From Muscardinus avellanarius (taxonomy: Eukaryota > Chordata > Mammalia > Rodentia > Gliridae), in the NCBI GenBank assembly GCA_963383645.1, contig OY726559.1, forward strand, positions 110,802,814 to 110,866,813: a DNA stretch of 64,000 bases, written 5' to 3'. This document shows, in pieces, positions 1-10,200 of this stretch (the stretch's first letter is position 1; each line of letters starts with the position of its first letter). Below the pieces are notes generated by a model. That model ran no database searches and was not told the DNA's origin. It was given only the letters and a program-made list of their open reading frames with translations. The translations under genes and the position numbers were made by a program.

Positions 1-292
1 CGTGGTGGCGCACGCTTGTCATCCCAGCATCTGGGAGGGTGAGATCAGAGGATTACAATTCACGGACAGCCTCAGCTACTTAGTGAGGCCCTCTGCAACT
101 CAAGTGAGACCCAGTTTCAAAATAAAGAATAAAAAATAGGGCAGGGGGTGTAGCTCGGAGGTCAAATGCCCCTGGGTTTCATCCCCAGACCTACCAAAAA
201 AAAAAAAATGCTGAGGCTGTCCTCAAATCTGTGATCCTCCTGTCTCAGCCTGCCAAGTACTGGGATTACAGGTGTGTACCACATCTGGCTAG
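1..292 (+). repeat. B1-dID SINE (cut by window edge) and an opposed B1 arm
   Basis: Plus-strand copy 1-208 lacks its first bases at the window edge. A minus-strand B1 arm without right arm follows at 209-292. Confidence 0.85.
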
Positions 293-477
293 GCTTTTTA
301 ATCTTTAAAATTGGATTAAAAAGACCTACAAAACGATAAAGTTCAAAGTTTTCAGGAAAGCCCAGAACAGGGTTGGGCATGTCAAAGGCACTCAGACATT
401 AGTTTCTTTTTTTAAACTTCCACTTACTTAGATGAGTTTAGGATCTCCAGAAAGACCAATATGAAATTGGACATACG

Positions 478-790
478 GTGGGGCACCAAGGTGCATGCAT
501 ATAATCTCAGGTACTCAGGAGGCTGAGGTAAGAAGAAGGTTCAAGTCCAAGGCTAGTCTTGGCAACTTAGCAAGACTTTGTCTTAAATAAAAATGAGAGG
601 GTGTATTCATTTCGAGTCACCCCTCCATGCCAGTCTGGTATGGAGCTGTATTTCTCTTTTCTGTATTTCTATCTTTCTAATAAATTTCTTTAAATCTTCA
701 AAAAAAAAAATGAGAAAAGGCTGGGGGTATAGCTCAGTGGTAGAGTGCCCTGGGGTCAATTCCCAGGACTCAAGTAATAAAATATACCTA
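478..790 (+). repeat. Older B1-dID SINE split by R retrocopy 1
   Basis: Left arm 478-598 and right arm about 716-790; the right arm keeps tagctcagtggtag and a B-box-like ggtcaattccc. Confidence 0.8.
599..705 (+). mobile_element. Retroposed LTR R-region (copy 1) with poly(A) and TSD
   Basis: About 101 bp matching the R region of the LTR at 59343-59441, starting GGGTGTATTC and ending after AATAAA...AAATCTTC with an A-tail. The target duplication AAAAATGAGA lies at 589-598 and again at 706-715. It is inserted between the two arms of an older B1-dID SINE (478-790). Confidence 0.85.
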
Positions 791-853
791 TCTATATAGA
801 AAGAAGATGGATCTGAGCTTTGCAGAGAGACCTGCCTTAAAAGCCCCAATCCT

Positions 854-960
854 GGGTGTATTCATTTCAAGTCACCCCTCCATGCCAGTCTGGTGGAGCT
901 GTATTTCTATTTTCTGTATTTCTATCTTTCTAATAAACTTCTTTAAATCTTAAAAAAAAA
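854..960 (+). mobile_element. Retroposed LTR R-region (copy 2) with poly(A) and TSD
   Basis: 98-bp body (854-951) nearly identical to the R region at 59 kb, followed by a poly(A) tail. A 15-bp duplication (AAAAGCCCCAATCCT) lies at 839-853 and 961-975. The AATAAA signal sits about 20 nt from the body end. These are hallmarks of LINE-mediated retroposition of a short polyadenylated RNA. Confidence 0.9.
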
Positions 961-1032
961 AAAAGCCCCAATCCTCCTCTTCCTCTGAGTTGTGCTGTGG
1001 GGGATGGAACTTAATTTATTTTGCTTTTAAAT

Positions 1033-1193
1033 AAGATGGGAGGATCGCACAGGTTCGAAGCCAGCCTCAGCTACTTAGTGAGGGTCTCAGCAACTTAGTG
1101 AGACCTTGTTTCAAACTAGGTTTGGGAGTGTAGCCGGGAGGTGGAAAGCCACTGGATTCCACCCCCAGTACTAAAATAAAATAAAATAAAACA
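1033..1193 (+). repeat. 5'-truncated B1-dID SINE
   Basis: It starts inside the B1 arm and ends in an AAAAT-repeat tail. Confidence 0.8.
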
Positions 1194-1534
1194 GAAGTAA
1201 TAGCTGCTGTATAGCACTGGGATGACCAGAGACATTATCTATAGCACTTGACATAGTATGTCTGATAAGATGAATTTATAGATTCATGAAGAGGTAGCTA
1301 TTTCTAGGTGCCCAAACATTTATTCTTAAATATATATATATATTATTGGTGCAGTGTGGTTATACATCAAGTAGGTTCCGTGTGACAGAAATATATTTGC
1401 GCCCAGCTTTTGTTGCGCGGATCCCTTTGGATCCCTTCCCCTAAACATTCCTTTTTAAGCATTAATAATGGGTTTCAAGTGAGTTCCAGGGAGTTCTCAG
1501 GCTTCCTAAGGGGAAGGGAAGGAAGAGATTTAGC

Positions 1535-1733
1535 AGTACGGGGGATGGAGCCCAGGGGCATTCTACCTCCAAGCTACACCCCCAGCCCTATTTTTATTCT
1601 CTATTTTGAGACAGGGTCTCCCTGAGTTGCAGAGGGCCTCACTGAGTTGCTGAGGCTGTCCTCGAACCTGTGATCCTCCTGTCTCAGCCTCCCGAGTGCT
1701 GGGATGACAGGTGTGAGCCACACGGCCCCGCCC
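1535..1733 (-). repeat. B1-dID SINE in ATP1A4 intron 6
   Basis: Near-complete antisense-looking copy on the plus strand, ending about 60 bp from the donor of exon 6; same orientation as the gene. Confidence 0.85.
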
Positions 1734-1795
1734 TGCTGCAATCTTTGTTTTGGTTCCTGCTTTTGAATCCCTGCTGCTTATGAAGCGACACTCAC

Positions 1796-1913
1796 CCTCC
1801 ACGCAGTTGGTGGAGAAGAAGCAGATGTTTCGGGTCTCGAGTGGGTTCTCGTGGGTGAAATCAGAGCTGCGGGATTGGGGCTCTGACTCCCCTGTCAAGG
1901 ATGAGTTGTCCAC
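1796..1913 (-). CDS. ATP1A4: ATP1A4 coding exon 6 (TGES)
   Basis: 118 nt ([22 protein letters not shown] ... NCVEG), ending on the first base of a Gly codon as in ATP1A2 exon 7. The next exon is not found in 1-1795, so it lies beyond the window. Confidence 0.96.
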
Positions 1914-2489
1914 CTGCAGTGGACAGAGGACAGGTGGAAAGGTCAATGGGACAGAAAGGCGGGATGTTTGTTTGTTTGTTTGTTTGTTTATTTGCGGTGC
2001 TGGGGATGGAATCCAGGGCCATTCTACCTCTGAGCTACACCCCCAGCCCTATTTTTCATTCTTTGTTTTAAAGCAGGGTCTCACTGAGTTGCAGAGGGCC
2101 TCACTCATTAGCTGAGGCTGTCCGCGAACCGCGATATTCCGGTCTCAGCCTCCCAAATGCTGGGATGACAAGCGTGCGCCGCCACGCCCAGCTACAAGGA
2201 AACTTTTTGAGGCTGGACTCTCCACACCGTCCTGCCTCTAACTGAGCCCGGTTCCCTACCCTAGCTGAAGATGGTGCTCAGCCCTCCCCGAGATGTTTCT
2301 GCTCCTCACCTTACAGCCTTGTGCGGAGATGAGCCGGAGGTCGGCAGGGATGCGGTCTCCACCCTTGATCTCCACCAGGTCGCCCACCACCACCTCCTGT
2401 ACGTTAACCTGCATCTTCTCCCCACCTCGAATCACCAGAGCTTGCTGCGGCAAGATGGAGCAGGGTTGTTTCTCAAATATCCTTCCTTC

Positions 2490-2532
<43 letters not shown>

Positions 2533-2533
2533 T

Positions 2534-2586
<53 letters not shown>

Positions 2587-4358
2587 TCCTTTCTCTTTTC
2601 TTTCTCTTTTTTCTTTTATGGTACTGGAGACTGGCCCCAGGGGCATTCTACCTCTGAGCTACACCTCGAATCCTATTATTTATTTATTTATTTATTTATT
2701 TTGGTGGTACTGGGGGTGGAACCCTACCTCCGGGCTATACTCCCAGACCTATATTTTATTTGGAAACAGGGTCTCACTAAGTTGCTGAGAGCCTCACTAA
2801 GTAGCTGAGGCTGGCTTTGAACCTGCGCGATCCTCCTGTCTCAGCCTCCCAAGCACGGGGATTACAAGCGTGCGCCACCACGCCCGGCTATATAGTTTTA
2901 TTTTCCAACAGACTCTCCTTAAGTTGTGGAGACTGTTTCCCAACCTGTATCCTCCTGTCTCCGCCTCCCAAGTGCCAGGCGTGCCCCACCCTGCTCTGTT
3001 GCTTCAGCCTGGTGTTTCTTCACTAGATCCCAATAGATTGTGTCTTTCAGAGTAGGCAACTTCTTGGTGATGCCCTCTCGGGGATGCTCAAGGCCTGATT
3101 GAGTGACCAGCCCCATCTCCAGCCTTCCCTGCTCACTCTGGGTAGGATGTCTAATCCCCAGAGGGCTTGAGGACCGGCCGCCCACCTTTCACACCTGCCC
3201 TCGCCGGGTTCCTCTGCACCCGCCCTACCTCGGGCACCATGCTTTTGAAAGACTCCATGACTTTGGAACTCTTGGCCTCCTGAAAATAGGAGAAGCAGCC
3301 GGTGACGAAGACCACCACAGACAGCACGATGCCCAGGTAGAGCTGGGAGGGGAGACAAAGGCGCGTCAGCAAGTCCTTGCCATCCTTGCTGCGCAGAAAA
3401 GCAGCCTGCCGAGATCACAGCCGCTTCTCCACGCAGGAGCAGCAGCCTCGGGGCTGGGCTGGAGGCGAGGGGCCCTGAGCTGTGGCGAGTGAGGGGTCAG
3501 AAAATCCTAGGTCCCGTGCGCCTAAATTCTCCTCCCCAAGGAGGCTGCTCACGAGCTAGGGGGCGGGGGGGGGGGAGAAGTCAGACAGGAGAGAGGGAAT
3601 AAGGTTAAAATTCAGAGCAAGAGTAAAGCCCTTGGAGGTGCCTTTGGGGAGCCCATCACGGGGAGGGCACCCCGGGCTGAGCCAGGAGCTCTTGGGCAAT
3701 GCTGGTGGAATCCAGATGGACCAAGGGCGTCTGCAGAAAATGCCGGGCGCTTGGGTATGTGGGCCCAGGACTCGTGGTGCCCAGCAGGGGCTTGAGGCCC
3801 GGTGGAGGGGCTCACGTTGTCTTTGCTAGCTTCCTTGCTGAAGTAAGACTCGATGGCGTAGGCCACGCAGCAGAGAATGGCGCCCGTCCACAGCAGGAGG
3901 GAGAAGCCACCGAAGAGCTGTTTGCAGAACTTGACCCACTCCGGGGTGGAGGGAGGAGGGGTGAGTGAATTGGGTCCATCTCGAAGCAGGATTTCTTTTG
4001 CCTTTTCGGGGCTATGGCCCTGTATAGACAAGAAATGGGAAAGGCGGGTAGGGGGGAAGATTTTTAAGAAGAGCCACAGAGAAGAGAGGATCGCGGTTCG
4101 CGGACAGCCTCAGCTACTTAGTGAGGCCCCTCGCAACTCGGTGAGACCCTGTTTCAAAAAATATAGGCCGGGCGTGGTGGCGCACGCTTATAATCCCCGC
4201 GCTTGGGAGGCAGAGACAGGAGGATCGCGCAGGTTCGAAGCCAGCCGCGCGCGCTGGCTTAGGAGACCCTGTTTCCAAATAAAAAATATGTAAAAATAGG
4301 TCTGGGAGTGTAGCCCGGTGGTAGAAGGGCTTCCAGGAACCCCAGTACCACCAAAAAA

Positions 4359-4432
<74 letters not shown>

Positions 4433-4634
4433 TAGACTGCCGGGCGTGGTGGTGCACGCTTGTCATCCCAGCATTCGGGAGGCTGAGACCCGAGGATCGC
4501 GGTTCCCGGGCAGCCTCAGCTACTTAGTGAGGCCCTCTGCAATTCAGTGAGACCCGATTTCAAAATAAAGAGTAAAACATAGGGCAGGGGTTGTAGCTCG
4601 GAGGTCAATTGCCTCTGGGTTCCATCCCTAGACC

Positions 4635-4682
<48 letters not shown>

Positions 4683-5050
4683 TAAAAAAATAGGATAGGG
4701 CTGGGGTGTAACTTGGAGGTAGAATGCCCCCAAAAAGAGTCACAGCAAAGGAGCACCTGTTATTTGTAGCCTCAGGATTTTAAATTTGGGGGATTTTAAA
4801 TTTTGTACCGTGGAAGCCGAGCGTGGTGGTACATGCTTGTGATCCCAGCATTTGGGAGGCTGGGATAGGAGGATCGCGGTTCGCATCCAGCCTCAGCTAC
4901 TTAGTGAGGCCCTTTGCACCCAACTCAGTGAGACTCTGTTTCAAAAATAAAAAGACTAAAATATAGGGCTGGGGGTGTAGTTTGGAGGTAGAAGGCCCCT
5001 GGGTTCCATTTCTAGTACCGCAAAAAACAAAAATTGCACTGTGGAAGATT

Positions 5051-5081
<31 letters not shown>

Positions 5082-6751
5082 TTATTTACTTATTTATTGT
5101 GGTAGTAGGGATTGAACCCAGGGGCATTCTACTTCTAAGCTATACCTCCAGTCCTATTTTTATTTTATTTTATTTTTTGGTATTGAGAGTGAACCTAGAG
5201 GCATTCTACCCCCAAGCTACAGCCGGAGCCGGATTTTATTTCTTTATTTTGAAACAGGATCTTGCTAAGTTGCGGAGGGCCTCACAAGTTGCTGAGGCTG
5301 ACCACAAACCTGCGGTCCTCCTGTCTCAGCTTCCCAGGCGCGGGGATTACAAGCGTGAGCCACCACGCCCGACTTATGGCGGTTGAGTCTAACGTGCGAG
5401 GCCAACGCCCGGCTCACTGGCACACATTTGGCAGCAGGCTGACATGTGTGCTTCGACTGCCCAGCTTGGAAACGGGAAATAACACCAGCTAACGACGCAG
5501 CTCCTGGCTTCTCATTCTAGTCTTGTGCACAGCCTCTGCGCGGGTTCCTACAAGGGAACAGATAGCGGAATCTGCCAAGCCCATCAGTTGCTCCCTGAAC
5601 TCCCTGGAATAGCTCCACGGGCGACAAGAGCCTTTTGGGAGGTCCACGGGGCAAGCGATTTTTGCCATAAGACTAAGACCAAACCATTGTCTTCCCCAGT
5701 GTACTCTCAAGAGCCGCCAGAGAAATTTCCAAAGGCTGCAAAACAGCGGGTAACACGTGGCCATACACTGAACACAGAAAAGGGGAATCCAGCCACCCGC
5801 TGTAAAGATAGACGGTGTGTGTGTGTGTGGGGGGGCTTTTCTACCTCTGGGCTATACAACCAGACCTATTTGATACTTTATTTGGAAACAGGGTCTCACT
5901 AAGTTGCTGAGCGCCTCACTAAGTAGCTGAGGCTGACTTCAAACCCGTGCGATCCTCCTGTCTCAGCCTCCCAAGCGCGGGGATTACAAGCACGGCTCTC
6001 AGGGCTTCAGTTTCTAAGTTCGCCTTGCCGGAGCATCCTTGAGGTTCAAAGCTAGAAGCCAGCCGCCTCCCCCGGTCCACCCCTTACTCACCATTTTTAG
6101 GTCCACAGAATACTTGGCGCTCAGCTCTTCCAAGGTTAATTTGTGGTCATCCTAAATGGACAGGAGAGTCATTGAGGGAGACGTGGCGGCGACTCGGGCC
6201 ATTTCCAGGCACAGGGGAGGAAACCTACAGAAACCAGGACAGCCCTGGCCCCAAACACTCACTCTTGGGGCGAGGTGTTAAAAGGCAGTGGTGTTTAGGG
6301 ACTTATTGTCCCTCCAGAAAAGGGGGTGGTAAGACACCATATTCCTGTCCCCCACACCCGGGCAGATGCTGGCTTCTCTCCTGCGCCCCGGGACCCAGGG
6401 CGCCCAGTGTCCTCTGTAGGAAGCTGCGTCCTTGTGCGGGCTCGGGGACGGCGGCAACTTGGGCCTCCCAGATAGGTCACACGTCTCCCATGCTGTGTGC
6501 AGTACTTTCTGAGGCCGTCTGCAGCCGGCCCGCTGCCCTGGCTCCCGGGGCTCCCGTGGATGGGGTGCCCGAGGAGGGCGACGCTGGGGCGCGCTCACCA
6601 TGACCACCTCCTTCTTCAGCTCCTCCATGTCCCTCTTCTTTTTCTTTCTTTTCACCCTCGTCTGTTTGCTGGGTTTAGGCCTCCTCCTGGGTCTTGGGCT
6701 GGGACTCTGTGCGTGAGGCGTCACGGTCCCCTTTTTCCCTCCGAGCCCCAT
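1796..6751 (-). CDS. ATP1A4: Na+/K+-transporting ATPase subunit alpha-4, N-terminal six exons (gene continues past the left edge)
   Basis: Sperm-specific sodium-pump alpha isoform, needed for sperm motility in mammals. Exons of 153, 60, 204, 114, 135 and 118 nt encode 261 residues: a long basic N-terminus, M1, M2 and the actuator domain up to LTGES (TGES at 229-232) and NCVEG. Exons 2-6 have exactly the lengths of ATP1A2 exons 3-7, and all splice sites are canonical. The start has a strong context (ACCATGG). Identity rests on MGL-GKKGTV and [20 protein letters not shown], which match alpha-4, and on its place downstream of ATP1A2. Phosphorylation and ATP-binding exons lie outside the window. 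Residue 128 is Glu where most alpha subunits have Gln (see findings). Confidence 0.95.
1966..2193 (-). repeat. B1-dID SINE in ATP1A4 intron 5
   Basis: Complete copy with a (GTTT)n tail; it lies between exons 6 and 5 and fills more than half of the intron. Confidence 0.85.
2310..2444 (-). CDS. ATP1A4: ATP1A4 coding exon 5
   Basis: 135 nt, actuator domain ([21 protein letters not shown] ... SAQGCK). A TTTC/TC microsatellite (2481-2583) lies 37 bp upstream of the acceptor. Confidence 0.96.
2481..2990 (-). repeat. TTTC/TC microsatellite, dID arm, B1-dID SINE and B1 remnant
   Basis: Microsatellite 2481-2583, lone right arm 2618-2680, TTTA run, full SINE 2701-2890, decayed B1 piece to about 2990. 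ATP1A4 intron 4. Confidence 0.8.
3229..3342 (-). CDS. ATP1A4: ATP1A4 coding exon 4 (M2)
   Basis: 114 nt ([20 protein letters not shown] ... MVPE), helix M2. It ends in Glu where ATP1A2 ends in Gln. Confidence 0.96.
3816..4019 (-). CDS. ATP1A4: ATP1A4 coding exon 3 (M1, M1-M2 loop)
   Basis: 204 nt, residues 72-139. It contains [14 protein letters not shown], helix M1 and the extracellular loop [14 protein letters not shown]. The first border residue is Glu128 (codon GAG) and the second is Asn139. Confidence 0.96.
4085..5040 (+). repeat. Cluster of B1-dID SINEs with AT/CA microsatellites (ATP1A4 intron 2)
   Basis: Truncated copy 4085-4165; hairpin-type copy 4166-4370 ending in (A)n(TA)n(CA)n to 4432; copies 4438-4633 with (CA)n to 4677, a lone right arm 4692-4735, and 4808-5040. 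Confidence 0.85.
5045..5997 (-). repeat. TTTA repeat, dID arm and two B1-dID SINEs around unique intron DNA
   Basis: (TTTA)n 5045-5098, right arm 5099-5160, SINE 5177-5378, unique DNA 5380-5810, SINE 5812-5997. ATP1A4 intron 2. Confidence 0.8.
6092..6151 (-). CDS. ATP1A4: ATP1A4 coding exon 2
   Basis: 60 nt ([20 protein letters not shown]). The last codon is ATG (Met), where other alpha subunits usually have Lys. Acceptor TTTAG, donor GTGAGT. Confidence 0.95.
6599..6751 (-). CDS. ATP1A4: ATP1A4 coding exon 1
   Basis: 153 nt, 51 residues, donor GTGAGC. It combines what are two exons in ATP1A2. The segment from about residue 19 to 40 is rich in Pro, Arg and Lys ([15 protein letters not shown]), then [11 protein letters not shown]. 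Confidence 0.93.
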
Positions 6752-7349
6752 GGTCAGCCCCAGATACAGCTGCCCCAGCTCAACAGGTGGGGAGAGGAGG
6801 AGAGGGCAGGGGCGGGGGCGGGGGAGAGATCAGGGGGGGCTGCTGCGAGAGGGAGAGGGGCCTGAGAAAGAAGGAGAGGCCAGGATGGGGAAGAGGGGAG
6901 AACTGGGTTCTGGGGGGCGGAGGGGAGGGGCTGAGGAGAGGAAGACTGTGGGCTGGGCAGCTCGGTGTCTAACTGATGAAGAAGCCCACGGTGCCCAGCA
7001 GGTGGGACAAGAAGGAAGGGGGAGGCCTTAGTGAGCCTGGGGCGAGCTGGGGCCCCAGCCCCGGCCGGGTGCCTAGGCAACCATCTCGGCCTCTCATCAC
7101 AAAGACCCCGGAGTTCTAGCAGAGAACACAGAAGCCCTCCGTGAGTCTCCGTCTTGGGGTGTCAAGGATGCCTGCAGTGGGCTCTGCTGCAGAGGGAATC
7201 CGGGGAGCCGGGCAAGACCAGGGCACAGCCCTGTGTGGGCCTGCGACTTCTGAGGCTCAGGGACCCCCAAAGCAGGTATCTGCGTGTGCTTCCTAGTGGG
7301 AACACCCTGACACCACGCTGCTTTGTTAAAGCAACTTACTCCTTCCTTC
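6752..7349. other. ATP1A4 5' flank, purine-rich unique DNA
   Basis: Unique sequence upstream of ATP1A4, very G/A-rich on the plus strand at 6780-6950 (C/T-rich on the gene strand). It must contain the 5' UTR and promoter of ATP1A4, but I see no TATA box and no full cAMP-response element, so the start site cannot be placed. Confidence 0.5.

Positions 7350-7396
<47 letters not shown>
7350..7396 (+). repeat. (TCTG)n microsatellite
   Basis: About 11 units immediately left of the LTR-like sequence. Confidence 0.95.
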
Positions 7397-7398
<2 letters not shown>

Positions 7399-7399
7399 A

Positions 7400-7791
7400 A
7401 GTAGTCCTGATAATGGATAAAAGCAGGCAAGCTGGAGTAAGGGGTCAGGCCAACACCCTGACTTCTCTAGGTCAGGACTGATCAGAGATTCCAAAGCGAG
7501 GTTGAAAATGGACCAATCAAGCCGGGCGTGGTGGCACATGTTTGTAATCCAGTACTTGGGAGGCTGAGACAGGAGGATCACAGGTTTGAAGCCAGCCTCA
7601 GCTACTTAGTGAGGCTCTCAGCAACTCAGTGAGATCCTGTTTCAAAGTAAAGAATAAAAAATAGGGCTGGGGGTGGAGCTCTGAGGTGGAATGCCCTGGG
7701 TTCCATCTCTAGTACTGAAAAAAGAAAAGAAAGAGAGGGGGGGGTGAGGGAGGAAGAAAGAAAGGAAGGAAGGAAGGAAGGAAGGAAGGAA

Positions 7792-7837
<46 letters not shown>

Positions 7838-8800
7838 AAATGGACCAATCAGAGTCCACAGCTAAGGACCAATCAGGGCCCAGGTCTAAGGGCCAATCAG
7901 AAGAGCTGCCAGGCTATATAAGCTAGGCTCCCACCTGGAGCAGAGCTGCAGCCACCAAGGGTGATGGTTGGCAGCCGGGGCTCAGTGTGAGCACCTGGTG
8001 CAGTGATCCTTTACAAACTCCCCTGTGCGAGTCCTGCTGATTCCCTCAGCTCCTTGGACCCTGGTTCCTGGATCTCCTAAGCTAAGTGTTTTTGGCTTTC
8101 AGAGACAAGAGGGGACCTCCAGGTCCCCGCCTAGCAGGAGGCCCTGCTGGCTCTTGACGTCCCTATGGCCGTGCAGCCTGTTTAGCGTCCACATTCTCTC
8201 CACCCAGGGACTTCCCATCCCTCAGACATCGAGCAGCCGCCAGCCAGGAGAAGCTGAACGGGTGGCCACCGGTCTACAAGGTTGCCAAAAGGTCCCGCGA
8301 CGTCTTACCCTGGGGAGACCCCTTCTGTTGGACTCTTCTCAGACAGGAGACATCCCCAACTTCCTGGGGGCCATAAAACCCCCTTAGCAGTTTCTTCCTG
8401 GCTACCGGATCGCAGGTTTCCCTTGTCTAACCCCTTTTGCTATGACAAGCTTGCCTCTGGGTGGTGGGGGCCAGGGAAGTGGCACAGTGTTCCTTCCGTT
8501 CCCTGCCTTTCTCTTTGGGGCTCGGTGACTATCTGTCCCTCGGGTATGAGAGGAAAAAGGACCTCAGGATCTTAAGGAGCCCAGCCTCTGGGCGCTCCCA
8601 GGCGGGTCTCCCTGGAGCTGACTTGTGGGGGCACCATGAAGGGAGCCAGCTTTGGGGAGGTTGGTCGTACATTGAAAATGTCTTCTCCCGTCTTTGTGTT
8701 TAATGTCTATCATAAAATCCTTCGGAGAAGGTTAGACTTAAAATCGCTGAGTTCATCTGGACGTCGTCTCTGTGGCATATTCCCTGGTGTGGTCCCAGAA
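7400..8800 (+). mobile_element. ERV class I-like LTR, interrupted by a SINE (edges uncertain)
   Basis: Three CCAAT motifs in accaatcag-type context (7845, 7869, 7893) are followed by a TATATAAG box at 7915-7922, the layout of a gammaretrovirus-like U3. Downstream GC-rich sequence may be R-U5. A B1-dID SINE sits in the U3. No gag, pol or env reading frame follows, so it looks like a solitary old LTR. Start (possibly near 7409) and end are guesses. Confidence 0.5.
7520..7835 (+). mobile_element. B1-dID SINE with 16-bp target-site duplication, inside the LTR
   Basis: Full left and right arms, then a tail expanded into AAGG/AAAG repeats (7756-7835). An exact 16-bp duplication flanks it at 7504-7519 and 7836-7851 and contains the LTR CCAAT motif, proving insertion into the LTR. 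Confidence 0.9.
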
Positions 8801-9316
8801 GCAGCTTGATGGAGATCGAATCAATTGGAAGTATTTTTGGAAACCCCATTCTGATCCATAGCCCTTGGGTCGCGTTTGGAGAGACCTTCTCCGATGGCCA
8901 AGTCCAGAGCAGCCTGTCTGGCTCGGCCTCCCTCTGGAATCACCCGCTCATCTGAGGACTGCAAATGTCTCCATCCCCATGACCTCTCCAGGCAAATTCG
9001 TGGCCATAAATGCCCGGGAAGATTGCCGACACAGAGAAGCTGACCCACAGATAGTTCCCGATCGATGTGGAATGAACGGGGAGCCTTCAGATCTCATCTT
9101 AAATGTCACGAGATTTTGATAACGAAGTCACTTTGATCCCAAGTATTTTACAATCTTGGGGTAAATATGCTGTGACCTATTAATTAATTTCCTTTGTAAT
9201 TACTTATGAAACCCTCAGATGCAGCCAACATGTTGTTTTATAAACATACAAGGAAGATTTTGATATTGGATTGCTTCTTTTACAGTAACAACATTGTTAT
9301 TATTATTTTATTTTTA
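8800..9316. other. Intergenic DNA without recognised element
   Basis: Unique-looking sequence, AT-rich after 9120. No open frame, splice pattern or repeat that I can name; it may include internal or flanking LTR remnants. Confidence 0.4.
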
Positions 9317-9945
9317 CTTTTTTCTGGTACTGGGGATGGAACCCAGGGGCATTCTACCTCTGAGCTACATCCCCAGACGTATTATTTTATTCTTTATTTT
9401 GAAACAGGGTCTCACTGAGTTGCAGAGGGCCTCACTAAGTAGCCGAAGCTGGCCTTGAACTGCGATCCTCCTGTCTCAGCCTCCCAAATGCTGGGGTTAC
9501 AAGTGTGCCCACCACGCCCGATGTAAAAACTTACTTTTATCTTTTTCAGATTCTGTCTTCCCAGATAGCAGGCCAGTTCACATCTCCATGGACTCGGTTT
9601 TATTGATCTCATCCTGCTTTTCAGTTTTAATAAACACTGTATGCTGTGCACGTTAAGCCTGATTCGTTTGGGTTCTGTTGTAAATAAGAACGTTTCTCTC
9701 TCTAATATTTAGGGATGCACTAAGTTACTTAAAAACTGTATGTTTAAGCCGGGCATGGTGGCGCACGGTTGTAATCACCGCGCTTGGGAGGCTGAGACAG
9801 GAGGATCGCAAAGGTTTGAAGCCAGCCTCAGCTACTTAGTGAGGCTCTCAGCAACTTATTGAGACCCTGTTTCCAAATAAAATATAGAATAGGGCTGGGA
9901 GTACAGCCTGGAGGTAGAAAAGCCCCTGGGTTCCACCCCCAGAAG

Positions 9946-9990
<45 letters not shown>

Positions 9991-10200
9991 CTATATGTTT
10001 AACAAGTCAGGTGTGATGGCACACACTTGTAATCCCAGTACTTGGGAGGCTGAGAAAGGAGGCCCTTTGCAACTCAGTGAGACCCTGTTTCAAAAGAAAG
10101 AATAAAAAAAAAATACGGGTGGGGGTTTCGCTCAAAGGTAGAATGCCCCTGGGTTCCATCCGTGGTACCACAAAAAATAAAAATAAATAAATAATAAAAA
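9317..10200. repeat. Three B1-dID SINEs and a CA repeat
   Basis: Minus copy 9317-9521; plus copy 9747-9946 ending in (CA)n 9947-9989; plus copy 10003-10200. Confidence 0.85.

Noticed and set aside
1..1795. ATP1A4 exon 7 (GTARGIVIATG...)
   Set aside because: Searched for and not found; this stretch holds only SINEs, the R retrocopies and unique intron DNA.
5812..5997. Possible tRNA genes suggested by tagctc..ggttccatcccc motifs, here and at many loci
   Set aside because: The A- and B-box-like motifs belong to the tRNA-derived SINE right arm; no cloverleaf with an acceptor stem is present.
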